This document shows, piece by piece, positions 44,215 through 52,898 of a stretch of 64,000 nucleotides of DNA (position 1 is its first letter; each line of letters begins with the position of its first letter). Source of the stretch: JBHJHP01 sp042219855. Lineage in GTDB: Bacteria; Bacteroidota; Bacteroidia; Bacteroidales; UBA5342. The notes beneath the pieces were generated by a model. The model had not been told where the DNA came from. It saw only the letters and a program-made list of their open reading frames with translations, and did not search any database. The stretch lies in NCBI RefSeq assembly GCF_042219855.1, contig NZ_JBHJHP010000002.1, positions 310,001 through 374,000 on the forward strand. Direction: 5' to 3'. The translations under genes were made by a program, and so were the position numbers.

Positions 44215-45108
44215 GTGATAAAAGTAGAATCCATAACAAAAACTTACGGCAAACAGAAAGCACTTGATAATGTATCATTCTTTATCGGGAGAGGTGAAAT
44301 TGTTGGTTTTCTCGGTCCCAATGGTGCCGGAAAGTCCACGATGATGAAAATACTGACCGGATACATTCAAATGGATTCCGGGAAGGCTGAAATATCAGGG
44401 GTCGAGGTAAAAAAGGATGACATTGCTTCGCGGTTTAAGATTGGATACCTCCCTGAAAATAATCCGCTTTACACAGATATGTATGTGAGGGAATACCTGC
44501 GCTTTGTCGCCGGTTTCTATCCGGTTGATCATATAAATGCAAGGATAGAAGAACTGATTGAAATTACAGGTCTGGCTCCTGAAAGCCATAAAAAAATAGG
44601 GGCTTTGTCTAAGGGTTACCGTCAGCGTGTTGGCATCGCGCAGGCACTTATTCCTGATCCGGAGGTACTTATTCTGGATGAACCAACCACTGGTCTTGAT
44701 CCGAACCAGATTGTTGAAGTCAGAGATCTGATAAAGAATCTGGGGAAAGAAAAAACCGTAATGCTTTCCACCCACATAATGCAGGAAGTACAGGCTATTT
44801 GCGAACGGGCGATCATCATCAACAAAGGAAAAATTGTAGCGGATGCTCCGGTAAGTAAGTTGAGTCAGCAATTGAACAAAAGTTTCAACATCAGGGTAGA
44901 ATTTGAAGTTGCCATTGATGAGGCAAAACTTGGGTCATTGGGTTCTGTTCTTGATATTGAAACGTCCGGATCTGTATATAACATTAAAGCCAGCAACGAT
45001 ATCCGAAAAGAAATATCGAGACTGGCTGCCGGCAATGACTGGCTAATTCTGTCTATGTCGCTTGAGCAGTCTTCCCTGGAAGATATCTTCAGAGAACTGA
45101 CAAAATAA
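44215..45108 (+). CDS. gldA: ABC transporter ATP-binding protein, GldA-like
   Basis: A 297-residue ABC ATPase. Walker A is GPNGAGKST, the signature is LSKGYRQRVG, and Walker B is VLILDEPTTGLD, followed by the STHIMQEVQ H-loop. The C-terminal domain (FNIRVEFEVAIDEAKLG to LEDIFRELTK) is that of gliding-motility-associated GldA. The start is a GTG at 44215. GldA works with GldF and GldG, which are not in the window, and homologues also occur in non-gliding Bacteroidota. It ends 8 bp before the convergent osmC-family gene. Confidence 0.88.
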   Translation: MIKVESITKTYGKQKALDNVSFFIGRGEIVGFLGPNGAGKSTMMKILTGYIQMDSGKAEISGVEVKKDDIASRFKIGYLPENNPLYTDMYVREYLRFVAGFYPVDHINARIEELIEITGLAPESHKKIGALSKGYRQRVGIAQALIPDPEVLILDEPTTGLDPNQIVEVRDLIKNLGKEKTVMLSTHIMQEVQAICERAIIINKGKIVADAPVSKLSQQLNKSFNIRVEFEVAIDEAKLGSLGSVLDIETSGSVYNIKASNDIRKEISRLAAGNDWLILSMSLEQSSLEDIFRELTK

Positions 45109-45116
45109 AACGCGGA

Positions 45117-45554
45117 TTACTTATCCAGGCGCACCAGGTTTGCTTCCAGAGATACTTTAACGTCTTTACTTATGGCTTTTGAAACCGGACAATTATCCTT
45201 GGCTTCGTTGGCATATTTTAAAAACATCTCCAATGCCAGCTCGGGTACATTACCCATTGTTGTCAAAACAATTTCCTTAATTGCAAATCCGTCACCCTCC
45301 TCCATAAGATTTACAGAGGCTGTTGTTTCTATATTTTCTACATTATAACCGTGTGACGAGAGAATATTACTCAATGCCATGGAAAAACATCCCGCATGAG
45401 CAGCACCAATCAATTCCTCCGGTGTAGTTCCTGAACCACCCTGAAACCTTGATTTAAATGAATATGGTGATATGTGTCCTGATGATTCCAACCGGATCAA
45501 TCCGCTACCCTTTTTCAAATCTCCTTCCCACTGTGCAAAACCTTTACTTATCAT
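45117..45554 (-). CDS. OsmC family peroxiredoxin
   Basis: About 145 residues from Met at 45554; an upstream in-frame start at 45581 adds nine residues outside the conserved fold. The two redox cysteines are in AAHAGCFSMAL (C56) and NCPVSKA (C122). TTPEELIGAAHAGC is the family hallmark. OsmC proteins reduce organic hydroperoxides with these cysteines in the cytoplasm. It is transcribed divergently from the pterin dehydratase. I saw no clear promoter consensus in the 229-bp spacer. Confidence 0.92.
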   Translation of the reverse strand: MISKGFAQWEGDLKKGSGLIRLESSGHISPYSFKSRFQGGSGTTPEELIGAAHAGCFSMALSNILSSHGYNVENIETTASVNLMEEGDGFAIKEIVLTTMGNVPELALEMFLKYANEAKDNCPVSKAISKDVKVSLEANLVRLDK

Positions 45555-45810
45555 TTCTTTGTTTTTTAGGTTAAAAATCAATTTACTCTTAATTATTAAA
45601 CAAGAAAAGAGCAGATAGCTTTCAGGGTATTAACAGTTATTTCATTTGTTTAACAGCTCTTATTCAATTAATTGAATTGATTGTTCTAACTTGATACTTT
45701 AAAGCAGAGGAGTGCAGGTAATCCATATTAGTAATGATTTTTACTATCCGGATCAACATTTCTCCTTAGTGAGAAGAGAAATTGATTAACAAACTTAAAA
45801 TAAAAATATT

Positions 45811-46128
45811 ATGCTACCACTTTATGAGCAAAATTGTATTCATCGGGCAGATTTACTGGAAGACACTAAAGTAAAGGAATTTTACTCTATGCTTCCTCCG
45901 GGGTGGGTAATCGAAGACAACTCAAAACTTGTAAAAACATATCCGTTCACGGAGTATAGCCGTTCCGTTGTTTTTGTGGATAAAATTGCAGAAATAGCTC
46001 AGCTGCAGAATCATCATCCGGATATACTTCTGGGCTTTAAAAAGGTAACTGTAACTTTAACCACACACAGTGCATCGGGTCTTACCGCAAACGATTTTAT
46101 TATGGCTGCCAGAATTGACAAGATCTAA
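45811..46128 (+). CDS. 4a-hydroxytetrahydrobiopterin dehydratase (pterin carbinolamine dehydratase)
   Basis: A 105-residue DCoH/PhhB-family enzyme. The active-site histidines are in LQNHHPDILLGF and TTHSASGLTANDF, the standard HHP...TH...GLT arrangement. It dehydrates 4a-hydroxytetrahydropterin formed by aromatic amino-acid hydroxylases, and may have a molybdopterin-related role in bacteria without such a hydroxylase. No hydroxylase gene is visible nearby. The length is normal. Confidence 0.92.
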   Translation: MLPLYEQNCIHRADLLEDTKVKEFYSMLPPGWVIEDNSKLVKTYPFTEYSRSVVFVDKIAEIAQLQNHHPDILLGFKKVTVTLTTHSASGLTANDFIMAARIDKI

Positions 46129-46232
46129 GCGTGTTATTTTGAGATCGACCAATATTTTGTGACAAAAATTGTAACAAAACTGATTTTTGTACGTACTATC
46201 TGTACAATCCCACGATAATTAATTGGTTTATC

Positions 46233-47204
46233 ATGAAAACATCTTTAGCTATTATTTTTGTTGTGGCAATCTTTTTAGTTGGCAATTTTGTTTCCAACGA
46301 TAAAGAAGTGAGTCATCAGGTTGATGAATCGTTTAATAACATTGAAGCTGTTGAAGTAAACGGTTCTTTCATGAATGTAGAGGTGGAAAGTCACGAAGCT
46401 AACAACGTGCATCTATGGGGTGAACTGACCACCAAAAAGGCCGGTGACAATTCAAAGATCCTTTATGAGGTGAACGATGGGACCTTATCGGTTTGGATTG
46501 AAAAGGACGACAAAATCTTCAATAACCTTTCCGGCCACCTGAAACTTGAAGTTCCTAAGTATATTCGTGTAAAGGTTAATAACTCATCAGGAAGCATTAC
46601 TGCAAGAAACTTAAAAAACGACAAACTGGGATTAACCTCCAGTTCAGGAAGTATTCATGCCGAGGGTCTGCAGGGCAAAATGCATGTTTCAGCAAGTTCC
46701 GGCAGCATTTCACTTTCAGGAATTGAAGGTGAACTTGATGTTACAACCAGTTCCGGGAGTATTAAACTATACGATGCTGAAGGTGATATCTCTGCCAGGT
46801 CATCCAGCGGAAGCCAGGTATTTGAAAATATTGAAGGAAAGATCAGAACCAACGCTTCGTCTGGTTCTTTGCGTTTTAATGACATTGAAGGAATGATAAG
46901 TGCCGTGACCAGCTCGGGTAGCATCCGGGTATCGGAATTTGAAGGCGGGCTGAACCTGACATCCTCCAGTGGCAGCCAGTCCGGACAAAATGTTGAACTG
47001 AAGTCAGATTCAGAATTTCATTCCGTTTCGGGCAGCATTACTATGAACCTGAAAAACAGTGCTGATGATTTTACGTTCGACCTGAAAGCCACATCGGGAA
47101 GCCTGAAAGCCTTTGAAAGCAGTGGCAGCAAAACGCTCAAAACCGGTAACGGCGATATTAAGATCCGCGGTTCAAGCTCTTCTGGATCGCAGCGGTATAA
47201 TTAA
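46233..47204 (+). CDS. DUF4097-type exported beta-solenoid protein
   Basis: A 323-residue exported protein with an N-terminal signal or anchor segment (SLAIIFVVAIFLVGNFVS). From residue 110 on there are about ten imperfect repeats of 18-25 residues, each with an SSGS core (NSSGSITARNL, SSSGSIHAEGL, ASSGSISLSGI). This predicts a stacked beta-helix of the DUF4097/putative adhesin family. Acidic and polar surface residues dominate and there is no YPNP-type sorting tail. The role is unknown; the gene stands alone and converges on the TlpA-type gene 19 bp away. Confidence 0.85.
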   Translation: MKTSLAIIFVVAIFLVGNFVSNDKEVSHQVDESFNNIEAVEVNGSFMNVEVESHEANNVHLWGELTTKKAGDNSKILYEVNDGTLSVWIEKDDKIFNNLSGHLKLEVPKYIRVKVNNSSGSITARNLKNDKLGLTSSSGSIHAEGLQGKMHVSASSGSISLSGIEGELDVTTSSGSIKLYDAEGDISARSSSGSQVFENIEGKIRTNASSGSLRFNDIEGMISAVTSSGSIRVSEFEGGLNLTSSSGSQSGQNVELKSDSEFHSVSGSITMNLKNSADDFTFDLKATSGSLKAFESSGSKTLKTGNGDIKIRGSSSSGSQRYN

Positions 47205-47223
47205 GATGCTTCTTTATTACTGA

Positions 47224-48684
47224 TCACAACAGTTCGTGAATCTGCTTTTCCAAATCTTTTAATTCAGAAGGCCGTTTGGCATCGTTTGAAATGATATTCC
47301 CGTTTTCATCGATTAACAAATATCGCGGAATCCAATAACTTCCCAGAATATGCTCCAGGTCTGCTTTTAATTCTTTATTTGCCCTGATGTGATAACCGGT
47401 CAGATTATAGTATTTAATCATATCCTTCCACTTTTGCTCTTTATTGTCCCCGGTTAAGGATATATACAACATTTCAATTTTTTTTGACTTTAACAGGTCA
47501 TTAAGATCTTTCTTAAATTCAAAATCATCTTTACAGGGACTACAGGAAGTTGACCAAATATCAACATATACCTTTTTACCTTTAAATGGAAGCAGAATTT
47601 GAGATAATGAATTTAATTTTTCATAGTTATTTAGAAATATTATAGAATCATCCGGCTTCTTTTCTGCGACCTGATAAAATTCTCTAATTTTTTCAATCTC
47701 GGGAGTTAAAAATCTTGTGTAATTACTTTCCGGGAAATCGGCTTTAAAATTTTCAAAAAGATCAATCAACTCTTTTTCAAATTTTTTTAGTTTGGCAGCC
47801 GTAATTATATATGAGGCGGTATAAAATTCAAGAACTTTGTCATTTAAATAATTTTTGGCAACCCCCATTAGATACGTGTGTATTTTGTCTTCCTCTCGTG
47901 CTGTTTTTCTTGAATCCCAGTTATAATCCTTTTGTGTATATTCTTTATATAATAAGTAATTCTCTATAAAATAATAAGCCCATTTTGACTTTAAAAAGCT
48001 TTCCGTATTTAAAGGAATACCTGTTATTGCTTTGCCCCAAACCTGAGTAATAGAATCAGCATTTGCTTCAAGGTCCCGTCTTTTAATCCTAACAAATTTT
48101 AGTGTTGCAACATATCCAAGAACTGAATTATAAAATATGGCCCTGTCCAGTTTTATTAAATCCAATGTCTCCTTTGAAATTTCATCATTATTCAAAAGCT
48201 TTTCAAAAACTTCTATATCCTGTTTCAGTTTTAAACCTATATTATGATATGCCATTTCAATTGGAAGGCTTAGAAAATTCATAGCTTCCACTTGAGGATG
48301 CAAGGGACTCACTAAATTTTGATACGCTTCCTGAACTTTCCTGCTTTTGCATGTATATTCATATCTATTTGAATAACCTTTTGACTCAATATCAATACCA
48401 TAATTTTCATTGGGTTCAAGTATAAATTGTCCCCTGCCTTCCTTTAAGAACAACGTTGTAAAACAGGGGGATTTTGTGTCATTTTCTATTTTAAAATTCC
48501 CACTGCTATCAACATTTGTTACAGTATTAAAAAACTCATAACAAACCCCGTTGACTGGAACAGAATACCTTACTTCATTCGGAATATATCCCACAAAATG
48601 TCCTTTTATTTCAGATTTTTTATACGAGTCCTGACATGCAACAAAGACCACGCATGACAATAAAAGAATAGCAAAACCTTTCAT
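47224..48684 (-). CDS. TlpA-like lipoprotein with thioredoxin domain (CSPC)
   Basis: A 486-residue predicted lipoprotein. The signal peptide ends at the lipobox FVAC (C17). A beta-rich N-terminal domain (VPNEVRYSVPVNGVCYEF) and a long helical middle precede a C-terminal thioredoxin fold with VDIWSTSCSPCKDDFEF (C381 and C384) and a late SYWIPRYLLIDENG holding the cis-Pro region. This layout is typical of periplasmic Bacteroidota TlpA relatives (DUF4369 type), thought to be thiol-disulfide oxidoreductases. It is the last of three neighbouring minus-strand genes of this kind. Confidence 0.85.
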   Translation of the reverse strand: MKGFAILLLSCVVFVACQDSYKKSEIKGHFVGYIPNEVRYSVPVNGVCYEFFNTVTNVDSSGNFKIENDTKSPCFTTLFLKEGRGQFILEPNENYGIDIESKGYSNRYEYTCKSRKVQEAYQNLVSPLHPQVEAMNFLSLPIEMAYHNIGLKLKQDIEVFEKLLNNDEISKETLDLIKLDRAIFYNSVLGYVATLKFVRIKRRDLEANADSITQVWGKAITGIPLNTESFLKSKWAYYFIENYLLYKEYTQKDYNWDSRKTAREEDKIHTYLMGVAKNYLNDKVLEFYTASYIITAAKLKKFEKELIDLFENFKADFPESNYTRFLTPEIEKIREFYQVAEKKPDDSIIFLNNYEKLNSLSQILLPFKGKKVYVDIWSTSCSPCKDDFEFKKDLNDLLKSKKIEMLYISLTGDNKEQKWKDMIKYYNLTGYHIRANKELKADLEHILGSYWIPRYLLIDENGNIISNDAKRPSELKDLEKQIHELL

Positions 48685-48765
48685 AGCATCTCCTTTTGAT
48701 CCAAAATAATTATAACATTTTTTTTAATTCAACAACTTCTCAATCTCTTTAATTAACCCTCTTTT

Positions 48766-49311
48766 TCACTCGTCCAGAAGCTTTTGTATTTCGGCATATA
48801 ATATCTCCTTTTTTGAAGGTCTTGGAGCATCAAAATTAATAATATCCCCATCTTTATTCACCAGAAGATAAGTTGGTATTCCATACAATCTGTTTTCACT
48901 GTAATGATTTTTATATAACTGCCAGAAACCATCCTTATAACATTCATTCGAAATCAGGATATTTACGCCTTTCAATTGATGTTTAAAAACGAGTTCTTCC
49001 CAAAGTTTTTCATTGGTTTTGTCTCTGGTTTTACCATACCTGGAACACATATATAAATATACAACCGAATCATCCTTAAACCGTTGCTTTAAATCGTCCA
49101 GATATTGAAACTCATCCAGACAGGGGCCACACTTTGTTCCCCAAATATCAACATATACCACCTTATTCTTAAAGACTCCCAAATCAAGGATCTTATCAAT
49201 ATCTCCATATTGACTAAGTGTATCATTAATCATTATAAACTCACCTTTCCTGTCTTGAGAAAAGGCATTTAGAGAAAACAGGATGAACAGGATAATTATT
49301 CCAGATTTCAT
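48766..49311 (-). CDS. Exported thioredoxin-like protein (CGPC)
   Basis: A 181-residue protein: a signal peptide (MKSGIIILFILFSLNAFS) followed by a single thioredoxin domain. The active site is DIWGTKCGPCLDEF, C61 and C64, and the cis-Pro is in RLYGIPTYLLVNKDG. It has the same C-terminal fold as its neighbours but without their large N-terminal domains. The RPSKKEILYAEI ending closely resembles RPSELKDLEKQI of the downstream gene, which suggests duplication. It is likely a periplasmic thiol reductase. Confidence 0.88.
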   Translation of the reverse strand: MKSGIIILFILFSLNAFSQDRKGEFIMINDTLSQYGDIDKILDLGVFKNKVVYVDIWGTKCGPCLDEFQYLDDLKQRFKDDSVVYLYMCSRYGKTRDKTNEKLWEELVFKHQLKGVNILISNECYKDGFWQLYKNHYSENRLYGIPTYLLVNKDGDIINFDAPRPSKKEILYAEIQKLLDE

Positions 49312-49444
49312 GATTTCTTATATTTTAATCTAATTGAACTACTTTTTAAATCAGCTTCTCAATGATTTTCGTATGGTAATTTTCTGTTATTCCATTTTTT
49401 GGAATAAAACCGTGATATGGATAATTCAGTTACATTTCTGTTAT

Positions 49445-51136
49445 TTAATTATTTAACTCACCTGCAACCATTACCAATTTCTTCAACTCCTCTTTATTAA
49501 CAGAAGATGGTCTTACATTAAAGCCTGGAATGTATTTACCTTTAGGATCGATAAAAGCATAAGTTGGATAACCACTTGCTGAAAATAAATTTAATAGATC
49601 CTGAACAATTCCGGCATCTAAAAAAATATGTGTCCCACTTAGTTGGTATTCTGCAATTTTTGATTTCCATTTCTCAATATTTGAACTTCTTGTTGTGCAG
49701 ATATAAATAAATTCAACCGGCATGTCCTTCATTTCATTATGCAGTTGTGTACTTAACGGCATTTCTCTGATACAAGGATCACACCAGGTAGCCCAGATAT
49801 CAATAATTAATGATTTGCCTTTAAACTTAGCTGATATATTTTGTAATAGCTGATCTGCCTTAATCTTATCTGTAGAGTATAAATCGGCTCCCCATGGAAA
49901 GGTTTTAATTGGAGTTCCAATCGTCGCATCCGATTCTAATTCCTTTCCTTTATTTAAATAATCATTAATTTTTTCAACATTAGCTACAGTCATGTCATAA
50001 TCCTTCTGTACAACATTTTTACACCATTCTGTTTGCATGTTTTGCAAAAGAAACTCAAGCAAAACCTTATGCTGCTTTGGATCTTTACTGCTAATACGTA
50101 GTTTTAGCAAATCTGACTTTGGTTTACTATATAAGCTATCATACAAAAAGGCTCTATTTACCTCACGTGATATTTCCATTGTATCTCCTAAAAATTTCAA
50201 TGCTTTACGTACTAAAGTTCCATAAGGTAGCCAATCAGGATTATCCAACTGATCGTTTTTTGTTTTTAATTCAATCGCAGAATCAATTAATAACTTCTGA
50301 TCAGGCGTGAGCTTAGAATACTTTTCAAAACCCGTGAAATCAACTCTGTGAGGAAATGAAGTAATATACAACCCTAAGTTATTATAAAAACTCATGCCGT
50401 TATTTGACATTAAACATGGCCTATGCTGGTTTAGTTGTTTCCATACTTCTTCATCTATTTTTTGACCCCGTGACTGTCTTAAAACACCTTTATAATACTC
50501 TGATTGGCGTTCATTTTTTACGAGCCATGCATATTCCGATGGATTTTCTTTAATATAATTATCATCAATAGCTTCCAGCTCTAAGAAAACACTGTCATAG
50601 CCACTCTCAAGATTTTTTTTTCGTAATTTACTTTGGACGTTAAGTTGTTGCCTTCTTTGGTAAATCACATGGTTGTTCATATAGCTTGTTAGTTCTCCGT
50701 CAGATCCCAAGAACCGAACACCTTCTCCATTAAATCGTACCATTCCCTTTTCTTTAATAAGCCTCACGTCAAGTTCAATATATAAATCCGTATTTACATA
50801 CAAACTGGCATAAATTAATGGATCAATCCTGAACCAGACCTGCTGATTTGGAAACGCGTAATCCAACTCCAGTTCAAAAGTTCCGTCAGGATTTAGCTGA
50901 CTTGTTTTAGCCGTTTGTAATTCGTAAAAAGGAGTTACTATGGAATAATTAATCGTCCAGTCTTTGAGTTCTTCAGGACCTGCATTTAATACTTTCCCTT
51001 TTACAACAGGAACATCTTTATTAAAAAAATATGCATTAAATGCCTCTTCTTCAAACGACAGTGCATGTTCCGGTATTTGTCCGTTAATTATATGCGAAAC
51101 AAACAGCAGCATTAAAAACAGCGTTTTAGTTTTCAT
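49445..51136 (-). CDS. TlpA-like exported protein with thioredoxin domain (CDPC)
   Basis: A 563-residue protein with a signal peptide (KTLFLMLLFVSHIINGQ) and no lipobox. A beta-sandwich N-domain (about residues 35-150) and a helical linker lead to the C-terminal thioredoxin fold. The active site is DIWATWCDPCIREMPL, C452 and C455, with cis-Pro in SGYPTYAFIDPKGKY. The CDPC motif, with Asp in the second position, should lower the reactivity expected of CGPC enzymes. It probably acts in the periplasm on a specific partner, which is unknown. Confidence 0.86.
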   Translation of the reverse strand: MKTKTLFLMLLFVSHIINGQIPEHALSFEEEAFNAYFFNKDVPVVKGKVLNAGPEELKDWTINYSIVTPFYELQTAKTSQLNPDGTFELELDYAFPNQQVWFRIDPLIYASLYVNTDLYIELDVRLIKEKGMVRFNGEGVRFLGSDGELTSYMNNHVIYQRRQQLNVQSKLRKKNLESGYDSVFLELEAIDDNYIKENPSEYAWLVKNERQSEYYKGVLRQSRGQKIDEEVWKQLNQHRPCLMSNNGMSFYNNLGLYITSFPHRVDFTGFEKYSKLTPDQKLLIDSAIELKTKNDQLDNPDWLPYGTLVRKALKFLGDTMEISREVNRAFLYDSLYSKPKSDLLKLRISSKDPKQHKVLLEFLLQNMQTEWCKNVVQKDYDMTVANVEKINDYLNKGKELESDATIGTPIKTFPWGADLYSTDKIKADQLLQNISAKFKGKSLIIDIWATWCDPCIREMPLSTQLHNEMKDMPVEFIYICTTRSSNIEKWKSKIAEYQLSGTHIFLDAGIVQDLLNLFSASGYPTYAFIDPKGKYIPGFNVRPSSVNKEELKKLVMVAGELNN

Positions 51137-51195
51137 GAAATAATATTAATTTATTCATCAGGTTGTTTCCATTTCGAAATGTCACTAAATCCGGT

Positions 51196-51621
51196 TTATT
51201 CCCTTACCCAGATCTCATCCACCAATGAAGGCTGTGTTAGCAACCTGGCCTCATCTTCCTTAACAGACATGTAAGGCCTGATATAGAGTCCATAGAAATG
51301 CAATGTATCCCCTTCAATTTTTATGGTATATAAATTTGAGAAGCGACTTAAATGTCCATTATTATCCTGGTGAACAGTAACCAAAAGAGAATCACTAATT
51401 ACAGCATAATTGCCTTGATTATACCTCCAGATGTTATCACCTGATATGGCAATCGATTCAAATTTGCCGTGTTTCATGGTTACTTTACGTAAATCGTAAT
51501 TTCTGGGACTATTTTGGTCGGTAACCACCCAGGTACCTTTTATCTCCTTTTCCAGGGCCAGTCTGCCTGTACTGCATGATACAAGGATTACAAGCAAGCA
51601 ATAAAAGCTAATTTTTTTCAT
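51196..51621 (-). CDS. Lipoprotein paralogous to the sensor domain of the adjacent XRE regulator
   Basis: A 141-residue lipoprotein (lipobox LVSC, C16) with a lipocalin-like all-beta domain starting EKEIKGTWVV. Its end, NLYTIKIEGDTLHFYGLYI then VDEIWVRE, aligns with NLYNYKIKNDTLRFYGYYL then LDEVWIRK in the C-terminal domain of the regulator transcribed just upstream (34 bp apart). The two proteins therefore share a domain, one on a lipid anchor and one on a transmembrane transcription factor. It may bind the same ligand, or compete with or report to the regulator; this is inference. Confidence 0.8.
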   Translation of the reverse strand: MKKISFYCLLVILVSCSTGRLALEKEIKGTWVVTDQNSPRNYDLRKVTMKHGKFESIAISGDNIWRYNQGNYAVISDSLLVTVHQDNNGHLSRFSNLYTIKIEGDTLHFYGLYIRPYMSVKEDEARLLTQPSLVDEIWVRE

Positions 51622-51655
51622 GAGATTTGATTTAATATTATACTTTTATTAATTC

Positions 51656-52411
51656 CTATTTGAATGCAAAATTTTTATTGTTTTTTCGTTTAAAGTTCTG
51701 ACTTATTTCCGCCCAGTTATGCTTACGGATCCATACTTCATCTAAAAATTCTGACTTATAATTGTTATTCCCATAGGATTTTAAGTAATAACCATAAAAC
51801 CTTAAGGTGTCATTCTTAATTTTGTAATTGTACAAATTGGCAGAATTGCCAAGGTTTCCTCCCATATTGAAATGTCGTGTTGTAAACGTATGATCTTTAT
51901 TTAAAAAATATTTACCTGAATTATATAGAGATCCATCTCTGTTGAAACTTATAAAATTTGAATCATCATCAAATTTCAGGTACCTTGTTGAACCGGTTTC
52001 AATAAAATAATCACCATAATAGTTCCCTGCAAATTCCCAGTATCCTTCAATTTCAGATCTTCCATCAGTCTTATGAGACCTAAAGGGCTTTGATGCAATC
52101 AATATTGCAACAGTTATAAGCAAAACAGAAGTACGAACAACAACACGATCAGTTTTAATCAGACCATTCTTTTTGTCTGGTTTTGCATTATTAATAATCG
52201 TAATTCTGTTTTCAGTCAATAAATTTTCATCCAGATCAAGAGCACTAAGAATTATACGTATTGTATAAGGCCTTGGATTTACCTTTCCTGATTCTATGCG
52301 CTGGAGCGTTCTCACACTTATATCGCATCTTTCAACCAACTCCTCCTGAGTAAGTCCGCTTGTTTTACGTAATTCTGTAATCCTCTCACCAAGTTCGGGT
52401 TGCTTCAACAT
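51656..52411 (-). CDS. Membrane-anchored XRE regulator with extracytoplasmic lipocalin-like domain
   Basis: A 251-residue protein. Residues 8-62 are an XRE helix-turn-helix (LGERITELRKTSGLTQEELV, then SVRTLQRIESGKVNPRPYTI). One hydrophobic segment (about 89-108, TSVLLITVAILIAS) would cross the membrane. Residues 120-230 form a beta-rich domain paralogous to the next gene's lipoprotein (EIEGYWEF against EIKGTWVV). With the helix-turn-helix inside, the C-terminal domain would face the periplasm, making this a one-component transmembrane sensor. The TlpA-type genes downstream are candidate targets, but no operator was identified. Confidence 0.82.
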   Translation of the reverse strand: MLKQPELGERITELRKTSGLTQEELVERCDISVRTLQRIESGKVNPRPYTIRIILSALDLDENLLTENRITIINNAKPDKKNGLIKTDRVVVRTSVLLITVAILIASKPFRSHKTDGRSEIEGYWEFAGNYYGDYFIETGSTRYLKFDDDSNFISFNRDGSLYNSGKYFLNKDHTFTTRHFNMGGNLGNSANLYNYKIKNDTLRFYGYYLKSYGNNNYKSEFLDEVWIRKHNWAEISQNFKRKNNKNFAFK

Positions 52412-52589
52412 TAGGATTTTCTTTTAAAGTTAATAAGTTGATCCTTAAGATCATAAAAAAACATAATGAAAAAACCCGACATTTACCCGACAATTTCATA
52501 CACGCCTCATTATGTGTCAATTAAAACATTTTAGCCGTTGCAGAATTATTCCCGTATATTTGTATCACATCACATTTAAAATACACCTA

Positions 52590-52898
52590 ATGATTGCAAC
52601 ACTTGTCCATATCTGGGTAAAAAAAGAATACTTAAGTGCATTTATGAAAGCCTCCGAAGCAAATCATCTTGCTTCTGTTAAAGAAAAAGGAAACTTGCGC
52701 TTTGATATCCTGCAGGACAAAGCCGATCCGCTTAAATTTACATTTTACGAAGCCTATATTTCGGAAGAAGCTGCAGCAGCTCACAAAGAAACTGCACATT
52801 ATAAAACATGGCGTGATACCGTGGCTGACTGGATGGCAAAACCCCGCGAAGGCGTTAAACACACAATTTTATTTCCTGAAAATGGGGGAGACTTATGA
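52590..52898 (+). CDS. Antibiotic biosynthesis monooxygenase (ABM) domain protein, LsrG-like
   Basis: A 102-residue ABM-fold protein from Met at 52590; an in-frame start at 52512 adds 26 residues unlike the family. HIWVKKEYLSAFMKASEANH, ALISEE-type helix residues and KTWRDTVADWMAKPREGV are close to LsrG and YgiN-like quinol monooxygenases. These are cofactor-free small dimers. LsrG degrades the phosphorylated AI-2 signal, but no lsr genes are nearby, so a general quinone or aldehyde role is as likely. Its stop overlaps the alcohol dehydrogenase start by 4 bp. Confidence 0.83.
   Translation: MIATLVHIWVKKEYLSAFMKASEANHLASVKEKGNLRFDILQDKADPLKFTFYEAYISEEAAAAHKETAHYKTWRDTVADWMAKPREGVKHTILFPENGGDL

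Noticed and set aside
44395..44871. 158-codon minus-strand frame inside gldA
   Set aside because: Complement of a conserved ABC ATPase coding region; its length follows from codon bias.
49387..49407. Terminator after the CDPC-type gene
   Set aside because: TTATTCCA/TGGAATAA forms a weak stem with no T-run following on the minus strand.
52590..52898. Dedicated AI-2 (LsrG) degradation
   Set aside because: Similarity to LsrG is seen but no lsr transporter or kinase gene is near, so only the ABM family is claimed.
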